Source of the DNA: Angiostrongylus vasorum
Lineage: Eukaryota > Nematoda > Chromadorea > Rhabditida > Metastrongylidae
Length of the DNA: 64,000 bases
Direction of reading: 5' to 3'
Assembly (NCBI GenBank): GCA_018806985.1
Contig: JADANN010000148.1
Span: 927,292 to 991,291, forward strand
In this document: positions 23,601 through 33,261 of the stretch, in pieces
Layout of the letters: each line of letters starts with the position of its first letter
How positions within the stretch are numbered: the stretch's first letter is position 1
Notes under the pieces: generated by a model
Database searches by the model: none
What the model saw: the letters and a program-made list of their open reading frames with translations, nothing else
What the model was told of the DNA's origin: nothing
Made by a program: the position numbers and the translations under genes

Positions 23601-26600
23601 TGAGATCTTTCTTGAGAGGTCCGAATGCGATCCATGAGGCTCTGCTTCTTTGCTTAATTCCTCCTTTATGTTATTCTACTTTTTTCCCTGACAATCGAGT
23701 ACACATACTAGGTCGCCTCTGTAATTAGAGAAGCATCCAGTGTGATTTTTTTCACTTTTCCGTCATGGATTCTTCATCAGCTGAGTTTTCGTCCTATTCA
23801 TACGAAGTCCAACTTTTTTCCCTCCTCCGCTGAGCTCTCATTGAACATCGTCTCTGCTTCAAAGATACTCTTCAAAAAGATGATGATGTCAAAAGTAGAA
23901 CAAAGATTTGACAGGATTTTCCCATCAATGAGCATTCCCCTATCGTTCCAGTCAAGCGGCTTCATTACACACTACGTTGTGGCAGTAGCCAGTTTTGGCG
24001 ATATGGTATCGCCCTGTCGAAGTTCTTTCCCAAGGGATGTGGCAACCAGTCGCATGAAAAGGTATATTTTTGCAGTACAGTTTCTACAACAGTCAGTAAG
24101 TGTTTTTATGAACGATTGGTCCGTTCCTTGCCTAACGAGTGATGATAGGATTACATTCGTCTGGACGCTGTCAAACTACTTTCGTTGTTGACAACGGTTA
24201 GGATAAGAGGCAATTAGTCCTCTCAGCAAGTTCTTTGACCCGTAAAATGGTTTAGATGAGGTCCGCGCAGCAGAATCTCTGTAGTAATCCGGCTTGCTCA
24301 ACTGGTTGCGTCTAATTCAAGCCGTTCGATGTGCGCAAAAGGATAATATTGGTGAACAGGTTGTGCATATACTCGACAAGCACATCGAACGATAGTTATG
24401 AAGATTCATACAGTCACCCTTCTTAGGCAGGATAACCGTGCGTGGCGTCTCGACTAGTCTGGAATCTCTTCTTTTTTGGAGACAATGTGTCGTCAGAGTT
24501 GGAGAAGTACATGTAAATTGCAGTTTCAAGCTTTAAGAAAGCAAGCGGTGACATTATCAGGTCTTGCACCTGTGCGTGCTTCCATGGTTTCTATCGCAAC
24601 TCGTATTCATAGGAAGGAATTCCAGGTGGTTTTCTTTAACGAGGATTTTAGGGTGCAGGACGGCGATTGTGGAACAAAAAAAGGTCAGCGTAGAACTTTT
24701 TCCGTTAACAAATCCATATCATGGTCTTAATGTTTTAGAGATCCCATCCTAGTTTGTTGGGGGCTGACATTGAAGCATTATACTCGTACAAGTCTCGACG
24801 GCATTTCTTCAGACTATTTCTTTTTATGCTCCTTCTAACAGTTCCCTCTGGCTATACTGATGTAGACCCCCTTGCAAAGATCTTCTACAGGTGGCATTTA
24901 TTATTGTTCGCGCTAAGTGCAATGCAGTAGGATCAAGCGTTAGTTTCCTTCTATTCTTTAGGAGCTCCTTTGTGGTAATGGAGATGATATCTGGTTTTAC
25001 TGCTTGATGAACTGAGGCGATTTCGGCACAGCTTTCAAGTTCTTCTACAAGCGGCTCTATCTCTTCGATTTTATTTAATCTGCCAGTCACGTTTGAATAG
25101 GCTTTTTCTCAAAGTTTTTTTCGTTATGTACAGCTTGATATTTTCTTCTTTTTCGATGACATAAATTTTTCTCCCAGCTTAAAGCCGAATCGAATCTTCA
25201 TGTGGAGAATGCAATGATCAAACTCAATACAGAATAATAGGACAACCAATATGTCTAGTAGGCACCACGTGTTTGGAGGTGTATGGTCTGTCTATCTTTG
25301 TATGTGTCGTATAGTTAGGTTACTGCCATGGCCAGCGACGACTTTCTCCTAAGAAAATTTATTTCCATCGAAAAGTGTAGCTGCGGATAGGAGTCCTGCA
25401 AAACAGTTTCCATTCACATCTCTTTTTCTTAACTTAAATTCTCTCGTCTTAAATACGTCTTTCTTTGGCCTTTTATAATCTGGCATTATCGTTACCAACT
25501 TTATAGCACTTTGCAGGATCAAAAGCACCATTCTTCCACATTCTCACCATGACGAATGAAAATAGGAAGCATCCTCATTTTGGTGTTTCCATGGCAATTG
25601 GAAACCACTCAGCAATCTTTAATCAGATCTTTTTGCAATTTTGAAGGAAACTATATGATGTAATTCCTGAATTCGAATTGCAGACGTGTTCGAACTACAA
25701 GTACTTTGAAATTTCCAAATGAGTTTGGTGATTACTTTCAGCTACTCATCGAGGAATCGGATTCTTACAGTCAAATGGTTGAAAAGTTGACTCGATGGGG
25801 TATCGAGTTTCACTTCAAACGTCTTATGAAGCCTGTCGATAGGACTGAATACAATTTCAATCCGGCTGTCGTGAACGCTTTCTACTCATCCACGTCAAAT
25901 TCGATCAGTAAGGATGCTCAGATATTAATGTCCCCTTTCAAATAAATAAAAGTGCCGATAAGACTAAACTAGTGAAACTCATGATTTGTCTAAAAAGAAG
26001 TGACATGAGAAACTTTGAACGATATTCCACGTCATTTTCCCTGCTTTCTAGAGTTTCCTGCAGCCATCCTTCAAGCGCCGTTCTTCCACCAAACGTTTCC
26101 AAAGTGAGGTTTTAATAGATAAGTAAGAGATTCTTGACGAAATCTTAATATTTGCCAAGAAAAAAAGAAGAGGAGAGAAAAGGAAGGAATTTATGAAATG
26201 ACGAAATGCGAACAAGTGCCTCATGCTCATCAACACAAAGACAAGCAAAGCACAATCTGCCGATCTAATTTCAGAGCACTGAACTATGGAGGAATTGGTG
26301 CGGTGATTGGACATGAGATCACTCATGGATTTGATGATGAAGGTATTTCGATTTATTTCTACAGCTTTGATCACTCTATGGTTTTTTGATAATAAGGAAA
26401 TCCTCCATACTACGCAGCTTTCATTGTTAACTTAAACGAAATCACTTTCCCACAAACTGAAGCAAAAGCAGTACTTACGCCTAGGTTGGAAACTGTAGTC
26501 AACAATTTCATTTTTCTTTCCACTTTTCTTAACAGAAAACGAAGGGTTTATATTTAAAGGGAACCATACAAATTTCCCACGACGTTACAGGATGTACTAG

Positions 26601-29600
26601 CGTGTATGCAGATTATAATTTGCACGTTTAACAAGCCTCTAACTTCTAAATGGAAAGTTCATAGGAAGCGATACATGGTTGTGGTTCAACTAATAAGTCC
26701 ACAGGAAGAGCGGAGAACAAAGGGCACGAGTTCGCTGGAATATTTTCACCGCCATTTTGTTTTCCTGATCTCCTTAGTCACCTGCCGAACAATTTTTAAC
26801 CGCAAAATCCAAGACCGACTTTTTATTAATCTTGGCATTCCTCAATGATTCACTGTTTTTCTTGATGAGAAGACAGCTGGTTGTAATTCCACGAGTTATT
26901 GACAATAGCTGAGCTTTCGACGGTTTCATCTTCTTCATAGTCTGGAAAGATGTTAACTGCAACCTACTCAGCCATACACCTTTATAACTTCAACAGAAAA
27001 ACTATGATACCTAGATTTCAACTGCATTAGGAACAGAACAGCTTCTTCACATACTCACTGGTTTCTATGAGTCCTCTAGCGAGTACCTCACGTGAACACC
27101 AATCGTACAGAGTTCACACGGATGAACAGTGCGCCCTTTACACGTTAAAATGTCAGTCTGAGATACTGTGCGAGATCAAGTGTGATAAAAGAGCATTATA
27201 TGTATTGTATACTAGAACGAAGGAAATTATGCAATTGTGCATCTCGCATAGACGGTCATACATGCGATTACAAACTAGCTGGCGTCTCAGAGTGTTTGGT
27301 ATCATTTCAATCACCGTTGTCTCTAAATCTGCCCGCTCTAAGCAGAATTTTATACGTCTATTTACTTCGCTGGAAATAAAGGCTAGGATAATCGATACCT
27401 CATTTCGATAGACTTATCGTTTTCAAGTGTGCTTTTGCTCTAGACCTATCTCGGCAGCTACCGTTCCCCACCCTTTGAAAATGACAATTTTTTACGCAAC
27501 GTTCAGAGATTCTTCCTTCTGCTATCTTTCTGAGCACACATTGGTGGCTGTTCGAAACATCTTTCTCACAAACACCGTTTTATGTATAAGGTGTGAGTGC
27601 GACGTAATAAAGCAGTATTTTTTTGTTGCTAAGGTTTGCTACAATTTGGCGATGAAGATGTTTTTAGATGAGTCAATTTGAACATCCTAAAATGGGGGGT
27701 CAGTTTTTCTTTCGATTTCTCTTAGGTAAACTAATACTGTTCATTCAACAACTCAAAACATTTGTTCATTTCTTCTTGCGCGACGCTTCCACCTTAAACA
27801 TAAATGCAATGGCAAAGCTTGGTGCCAGTCACTGTCCCATTGCCAACCCTCTCATTTGCGCAAAATACTGCCCGGACCATCTGAAGATTGAGCAGTTTAG
27901 GCACTTCTTTAGGAGGGCTATGAGCTGCTAAATCGAGGATCCGTACATATTTATTGCGCCTTGTTCTTGTATGCAGGAGAATGCAGATAGCTTGCATTGC
28001 ACTGTCAATCGACAAAAGAGCGGTAACGTCGAAGGACTCTACCACATACGGCCTGTAAGGGCACTTGTTTTGTAAACGGTCCTGGAACTGTTGGGTGGCC
28101 TTGAAATGGGCTTGGATGTGCTTGAAGGTCCATTTATTAAATTTTCTGTCGGGTGAGGTTATGGTAACGTTGGAACAAGTCGACTGCGATTATTTTCGAC
28201 CTTTTCAATCTTTTAAGAAGGAGAAGGCACCAAAACGCTAGTTATTGTGAGAAAAATGGTGTAATAACAACTTCGTGTCTGCTCATAAAGAGAACCGTAA
28301 TTGCTAGATGTTCAGTACGTCTCTAAGAAAGTAACCGAAGTCACAAACAGTATCTTGCTTTTGTTCATAGGTAGACAATTCGATGCCATCGGAAATCTGC
28401 GAGACTGGTGGGACGGCGAAGTGCAGAACAAATTCAAAAAGCGTGCGCAGTGCGTCATTGACCAGTATGACAAGATAGAGGTGTGTTTGAATAGTGAAAT
28501 CATGGAGAATTTTTAACATAGATTCAATATCCAAGCAAAAAGAACCCTTGAAAATTCAAAGTCAAGCACAATGAAGCTGAGATATTTGCAAAACTCCGGA
28601 CACAGGTGTCTGCGGTGGGGGAACGAATGCGCTATTACCCTTTCCAGAAGCTAACGCATTTTCAACTACAGCCACAGCCTAACTGGATTGAATACCGATT
28701 TGTGCTCCCCAGATCAATCCATTTGATGGGTGATTACCGATGGCACTGATCAATAGAGCTAGCTGAGAGGCAGGCGAAACGAAGAACCGGCATGGTGTGG
28801 TGGTGAACGCGTTACTCCCCCGGAAAGGACAACAACGCGTTCGTTCCCTACCGCAGACATCTGCGGTCCAGAGTTTTGCAAATTATCTCAGCATCATGGT
28901 GGTTGTATTTCGCATTATACCCTGCCGCGAATTTTATAGTAGGCAGCAAATAAAGAAGTTAGCATTAAAATCAAGCATTTGCACAAATAACCCCATCTTG
29001 AGACGAATGTATGGAGTTCTTCTTTCTGTTGTCTGATTTGGAATGTGAGACCATCAGTTCCTTTGTGCAACAGCGAAGAAGAGGACATGTTTGCAGTGTT
29101 GCTAATTAATCGCCATTTAATGAATTTGGACAGTAAACCAACGATTGGAAGAATCCTTCTAAAAGAATTTGTTGTAGGTTCCTGGAACTGACCTGCACGT
29201 CAACGGTAAGCTAACACAAGGAGAAAATATCGCCGATAACGGTGGAGTAAAGCAAGCGCTCAAGGTGGGTCTTTGTTTTCAGAATGATAAGCAGACTTAT
29301 AAGTGGGAAAATACAGAGGAAGTATCGAAAATTAATTCCCTTTTCTTAGAAAACTCAAAACACTTTGTAAAGATGTCAAATAGGAGAACTGTATTTACAG
29401 GCGTACAGAAATTATCTGAAGAAATTTGGAGAAGAACAACGCATTAAGGGATTAGAAAAGTACAATAATGAGCAGATGTTCTTCATAGGATATGCTACGG
29501 TAAGGCGACTCTGATTCTTTTTTTTCCTCTGTCTGCATCCCTTTACATTTTCCTTCTTGCTTTTTTTCTTACTTCGTCACCAATAAAGCATGACTTCAGT

Positions 29601-30722
29601 AAGGACTGTTGCTTTCACAGTCTTAAAATAATTATTGACTGTACTGTCGTATTGCGCAAAGTACAGGGGGTTACAATATATCAAACGGCATGTATCGCTT
29701 TTGAACTTGACGGTCACTTATTTTTATGCAGACTTAACTAAGACTGTAATTGCAAAAGACTTGAGCACTGGTACTTCTTATATTTGTAAAGACAAAATCA
29801 CGGCCTCCACCAGTACAGTTGGTATCATTTTCCATTTGAATCGTATTTTTCTTGACTTGCCAAACCCCACGGTAGAGTCTACTGAGGTAGTAATGTCAGT
29901 AATGTCAGTGCCTTGCTTGAAGTCAAAAAGTGCCTACGTGGTCTTGTAGCTAGAAAGGACGTTCTCTTTGAAACTAGGCTTCTTCCAGCGCATTGACCGA
30001 AAAAGGTCAACCACATACTGTCCACAGAAAGATTCGAAATTTTTTCAACAATTAACGCTACTGATAGTCGCTACAGGAGCACCCTCCACAAGGTTGAGAC
30101 AAAACAGTGATAAAACGAAAGGCACTTTATCTGTAACAAAAAACCCTTAACTCTGCGCCATTTTCGGCGAAGTGCTTTTAAGAAAGTTTTTTTTGGCAAG
30201 GCAAAATAATGACGAAAGATTTTGAAAGAAATAATTCACAGATCTGGTGTGGCCATTCGACAGCCGACTCCTTGATCAACCTCATTCTCACCGACCCTCA
30301 TGCTCCTCAACAATATCGGTATGTGCCTACCCCAATAACTAATTTCGTAAAGGAAAAATGCATTTTTTACCTAATCACACTGTGCAGCCTTGCCGTGCCA
30401 AATTTTCGGAGCTCTCACCCACAAAGTGTAAGGTTGCCACAGACCTGTCACGATGCAATTCACACTGTAGGGACTTAGTAACCGGTGTTATTCGTGGTGG
30501 TCTTAGTGAGTCCCTGAGTGGAAAACTTTAAAGAAAGAAATTCGAACCAAGATTTACATCAATGAATTATTTGGAGTGCTTCCACGCTAATTTCTTCTTG
30601 TCGTAACTTCATCTTTCTTCAGTGTAAATCAAGTGCTGGCTAATCAACCAGAATTCGCCGCCGCCTTCAACTGCGGTGTTGGTACACCAATGAATCCAAC
30701 GAAGCGTTGTGCTGTTTGGTAA
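14640..30722 (+). CDS. Neprilysin-like M13 zinc metallopeptidase, gene A (19 exons, two frame breaks)
   Basis: Secreted endopeptidase of family M13, which cleaves peptides on the amino side of hydrophobic residues. Exons: 14640-14771, 16243-16372, 17611-17738, 17934-18095, 18208-18316, 18429-18614, 19986-20089, 20146-20260, 22051-22175, 22408-22506, 22567-22659, 25742-25907, 26052-26103, 26275-26342, 28371-28480, 29178-29264, 29401-29499, 30242-30318, 30623-30722. Phases join to about 713 aa, normal for M13. Visible: hydrophobic leader [26 protein letters not shown] after it; VNAFY near residue 505; HEITH at 547-551; ENIAD at 609-613; DPHAP and a terminal CAVW. Start chosen at 14640 because TTTTTCAG lies just before it, as in gene B; an in-frame ATG at 14613 is the alternative. 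Exon 5 has one extra A and exon 9 lacks one A relative to gene B, so the genomic reading is broken twice. In hookworms a gut M13 enzyme (MEP-1) helps digest haemoglobin; that role here is only inferred. Confidence 0.9.
15240..15480. repeat. Interspersed repeat family E copy in gene A intron 1
   Basis: GTACGGATCCCACTACTTTT and TGAATGCCTGTCGAGTCGAT. Related stretches at 8040-8240, 7110-7215, 39525-39570 and 45150-45250 share the GGATCCCAGCA..TTGC and TCGTTGAATGC..GAGTC..TCC pattern. Class unknown. Confidence 0.5.
16510..17560 (-). mobile_element. Penelope-like element fragment in gene A intron 2
   Basis: On the minus strand about 17550-17100 carries the linker and GIY-YIG endonuclease region (the reverse of CTTACG... 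matches the copy at 42330-42600), followed by the 3' non-coding pseudo-LTR at about 16990-16515 with the CTCTGAACAAGGCGAG motif. Frames are interrupted. The insertion lies antisense between gene A exons 2 and 3. Confidence 0.7.
18208..18316 (+). other. Gene A exon 5 with +1 frame break in an A8 run
   Basis: Starts [18 protein letters not shown] as in gene B. The run at 18277-18284 has eight A where gene B has seven, making the exon 109 nt instead of 108. Downstream of the run the gene B-like reading continues in the +1 frame, to an intact GT donor at 18317. Confidence 0.85.
19145..19692. mobile_element. Two tandem foldback MITE-like repeats (family B) in gene A intron 6
   Basis: A short palindromic form at 19204-19362 (both tips, no centre), followed by a longer copy whose right arm ends near 19680 (GCGGTCCGGAGTTTTGCAAA). 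The shared flank GTAATAGGCAGTAGATAAAA lies between. Confidence 0.7.
20090..20145 (+). other. 56-nt intron present only in gene A
   Basis: Starts GTAGTG and ends TTCCAG, phase 2. It splits the 219-nt region that is a single exon in gene B (52093-52311): 104 + 115 = 219 nt. Confidence 0.85.
20755..22015 (+). mobile_element. Penelope-like element, endonuclease portion with inverted termini, in gene A intron 8
   Basis: The open stretch 21054-21371 encodes the RT-endonuclease linker (ending [14 protein letters not shown]). It is followed by the GIY-YIG zone ([16 protein letters not shown] reading near 21450) and the 3' non-coding end to about 22010. At the left edge, 20755-20910, lies a second copy of that 3' end in inverse orientation. 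The reverse transcriptase is absent. The right end stops about 40 bp before gene A exon 9. Confidence 0.65.
22051..22175 (+). other. Gene A exon 9 with -1 frame break in an A6 run
   Basis: The run at 22076-22081 has six A where gene B has seven. The exon is 125 nt instead of 126. After the run the conserved APRW...GALY reading resumes one frame over and ends at a good GTAGGT donor. Confidence 0.85.
22507..22566 (+). other. 60-nt intron present only in gene A
   Basis: GTCAGT donor and TTTTCCAG acceptor in phase 0, splitting the exon that is continuous in gene B (51241-51433). The flanking peptide DWMDETTKA / [10 protein letters not shown] lines up without gap to gene B. Confidence 0.85.
23000..25100 (-). 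mobile_element. Degenerate RTE-type LINE inside a gene A intron
   Basis: Reading on the minus strand, 25090-24824 encodes the linker between endonuclease and RT ([30 protein letters not shown]). Then 24470-24330 has [18 protein letters not shown], about 24180-24060 has [17 protein letters not shown], about 24030 has [10 protein letters not shown], and about 23860 has [17 protein letters not shown]. Order and spacing match RTE. It lies in the 3.1-kb intron between gene A exons 11 and 12, opposite in direction to the gene. The 5' limit and the stretch below 23700 are uncertain. Confidence 0.75.
23128..23178 (-). mobile_element. Interspersed repeat family C, short 3' scrap
   Basis: GGATAACCCGTCTCCACTGG resembles the family 3' end in reverse. 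Too short to say more. Confidence 0.3.
26275..26342 (+). other. Gene A catalytic exon with HEITH zinc motif
   Basis: This 68-nt exon encodes [20 protein letters not shown]. The two histidines of HEITH (codons at 26312-26326) bind zinc and its glutamate is the catalytic base in M13 enzymes. The gene B counterpart is 49926-49993; the seven nucleotide differences between them are all synonymous. Confidence 0.95.
26850..28240 (-). mobile_element. Penelope-like element, RT fragment to 3' end, in a gene A intron
   Basis: Minus-strand order: RT N-terminal part near 28230-27800 ([10 protein letters not shown]...[10 protein letters not shown]), broken RT and linker, endonuclease zone 27420-27230, and pseudo-LTR 27110-26850. 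The CYxxVDD zone is degraded. It lies between the HEITH exon (26342) and the next coding exon (28371). Confidence 0.7.
28565..28968. mobile_element. Foldback MITE-like repeat (family B), best copy, in a gene A intron
   Basis: Inverted arms of about 95 bp. The left one begins GCTGAGATATTTGCAAAACT (28574) and contains GACACAGGTGTCTGCGGTGG and TTACCCTTTCC. The right one is its reverse complement, ending TCTCAGC near 28896. Each arm contains its own small palindrome (GCAGACATCTGC). The centre holds a GGGTGATTACCGATGGCACT segment. Outer flanks common to the family: TATAGTAGGCAGCAAATAAA. No coding capacity. Confidence 0.75.
29178..29264 (+). other. Gene A exon with third zinc ligand (ENIADNGG)
   Basis: An 87-nt, phase-0 exon. 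It encodes [15 protein letters not shown] followed by [14 protein letters not shown]. The glutamate (codon 29223-29225) is the third zinc ligand of M13 peptidases, and the aspartate four residues on orients the first histidine. Confidence 0.95.
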
Positions 30723-31311
30723 TGAAAACGACGTCGACGTCATATTATCTTATTTTACGATGTTCTTTCCTGGTTGTATAATTCTGTTCCCTGCTCAACA
30801 AATATCGACTGTAGAAGTTGCCCCTTTCTGCTGGTGTCAGTGAATTTTCTGTACAGGTACGAATGCGCCAACTATTCCTTTAATAGGCATCAAGTATGAA
30901 AAAGGGAAAAGCGTCGTATTTCAATGGGTCCACTTAAAATGTGCTCATGCTACGATGGGCTTCGCAAAGCCGTCCTAGCTACTAGTTTCATGACTCAGAC
31001 GCTTTCCCACTTTGCGTTACGGCTTTAATATCATACGTATTACCATGTCACCATAAGAAGTGAGCGAAGTGGGAAAGCAGATTAAGTGAACCGCACGCAC
31101 ATAGTACGAACAACATTTTGCCTAAACAGTTTTGATAAAGAATTGTCACCTTCATCTGCCTTTTTTATTTTTCTAAAAGCACACACTTTACATTCTTCTT
31201 TTATTTAGAAAGATCTTGTAATTCCTTACTTTAGTGTATCTGAAAGCTAAATTATACTCAACACAATATGTTCTATACTTAATAAGGTGGCCGGTTCTCA
31301 CTTCTCTGGGG
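30723..31311. other. Gene A 3' flank
   Basis: Follows the TAA stop. No clear polyadenylation signal close by and no other gene seen. Confidence 0.4.
30999..31081. repeat. Small inverted repeat 3' of gene A
   Basis: GCTTTCCCACTTTGCG at 31002-31017 and CGAAGTGGGAAAGC near 31063-31076 can pair as a 14-bp stem. About 280 bp after the gene A stop; function unknown. Confidence 0.5.
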
Positions 31312-33253
31312 ATTAACAGGGTTGCTTTAACTACTGCACGATTTAACAAACCCTATTCTTCATTCCACCACTTCAGCACAAATTTCCAAATGACTTCCTC
31401 GACTCGAACTTCTAAATGATTAATTGGGTTTTTTGCTGTAAAGGGCTCCTTTCCTTGTCATCCAATGCTGTCAGTTTTCATCCTATCAAGAAATACTTCC
31501 CACTCTTCCTAGTGCAAATGCTTGAACAAGGCTTTGTTTCTACTTGAAAGCCGAGGGAAAAACCGATTTCCCACTCTTGACAACGCTAAGCTCGAAAGTG
31601 TTTTCAACAATCGATGAAAAACAACACGTCATATTGCTATTCCCTCCTTCCCTAAGTGGCTTACCCCCACTTCGCGCTGTAACCTCTCAACTCTAAACAA
31701 AATTTCTCTTAGCTGATACGGAACTTTGTTGATTTAAATAAAATAGTTAGAATCTAGAGATGTTTTCCAAAACGATACGTGTTTTTATCACGACAAAGCG
31801 TTGACTTTGTGGATCTTAGAAGTCCTGTGCTGCTCGTATTTTCGTTGACGCTCATATTTCAGACGGGAAGCACTTCAACAAATGGAATTCCGTCCAGAAA
31901 AAGTGTGATGATCATATCCAATGTTGACGTTCATAGCTGCAGGGTTTCGGCTAGAAATTTCGAATTCTTAATTTGTACCTGTTGGCGAGCGTCCATTCTA
32001 GGAATCAACTTGGTCGACGTTCAGCGACAACCGTGAAGACGACAAAGTCCTCAAATGCCGGCCGAATCCACACGAAAAATCCGAGGACTATTGTAGATAA
32101 TTGATACGAGACAACAAACCAAACGAAGGAATGGTCCGCAAAATCCCCATTGAGATTCAGAAAATACTTGATGACGCGTCATGTAGTGATGTAGATCGAC
32201 GCACTAGTGTTGTAGTGACCGTTGCACCACTCTCTACTTTGTAGCAGCTCAGTGGTGGAATAATCACAGACTGTTTCTTGTTTGATCCGCCTTGATTAAT
32301 CACGGATGATGCCTAGATTGTTTTGGCATAGAATAAGCGTTCAACCAGCGAATAATTGCATGAGTGCGACATGTTATACCGATGCATATAAAGGTTAAAA
32401 AAGTTAAAGCTCTCGGCGTTGATTAATCATGTGCCATGCATTCGACTTCATTAAGTATCGTTGGAGGTGAAAAAATGAATATTTGGCCTTTACAATGACT
32501 CGCAGTGGCCTACCGATGTATCGAGCGAGTGCTGCTATCTTCGTAGACAAGTCTGGTACGAATTTGTCTACACCGGAGGGCTGGAAGGCTTGGTGGGCCA
32601 TGGGCGCAAGGATCGATTCCACGTGTGTGTTTGCAGTAGCGCTTCCAACCACTGCGCCACACGCGCCCACCGTTGCATATACAGACATTTAAACGAGGAG
32701 AATGATTATAGCAGCAGCATACTTTTGTTTAACTGGAGCCTACTTCTGAGAACCATAAAGTCAAAGCCTTGTCGTGATAAAACATGTATCGTTTTGGATA
32801 ACATCTCTAGATTCTAACTATTTTATTTAAATCAACAAAGTTCCGCATCAGCTGAGAGAAATTTTGTTTAGAGTTGAGAGGTTACAGCGCCAAGTGGGGG
32901 TAAGCCATTTGCAGGAAGGAAGGAATAGCAATATGACATGTTGTTTTTCACCGATTGTTGAAAACACTTTCGAGCTTAGCGTTGTCAAGAGTGGGAAATA
33001 ATTGAAACAATGTCTTTCATGGTTTTTCTCTCGGCTTTCAAGTATGTTCAACCATTTGCACTAGGAACAGTAGGAAGTATTTCTTGACAGGATGAAAACT
33101 GATAGCATTGGATGACAAGGAAATGAGCCCTTTACAGCAGAAAAACCCAATTAATCATTTTGAAGTTCGAGTCGAGGAAGTCATTCGGAAATTTGTGCTG
33201 AAGTGGTGGAATGAAGAGTAGGGTTTGTTAATTCGTGTAGTAGTTGCTTCTTT
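31312..33253. repeat. Large inverted repeat, about 0.5-kb arms around a 0.9-kb spacer
   Basis: 31312-31822 recurs in reverse complement at 32742-33253. Shared blocks include TTAACAAACCCTA at the outer end, TTTTGCTGTAAAGGGCTC, TGGATGACAAGGAAA and GAATCTAGAGATGTT at the inner end. Arms differ by scattered substitutions and two small indel patches (near 31538 and 33000). The spacer holds the SINE at 32391-32669 and otherwise unassigned sequence. This could be a foldback transposon with long terminal inverted repeats or an inverted duplication. A transcript would form a roughly 500-bp hairpin. Confidence 0.8.
32391..32669 (-). mobile_element. tRNA-derived SINE copy inside the spacer of the large inverted repeat
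   Basis: Minus strand: starts GGGCGCGTGTGGCGCAGTGG with a perfect A box TGGCGCAGTGG. The body matches the 10341 copy. Flanks are CCGTTGCATATA (32670-32681) and CCGATGCATATA (32379-32390), an 11/12 direct repeat consistent with a target-site duplication. A short deletion removes the CCCTCAGGG segment near the 3' end. Confidence 0.8.
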
Positions 33254-33261
33254 ACAATCTC

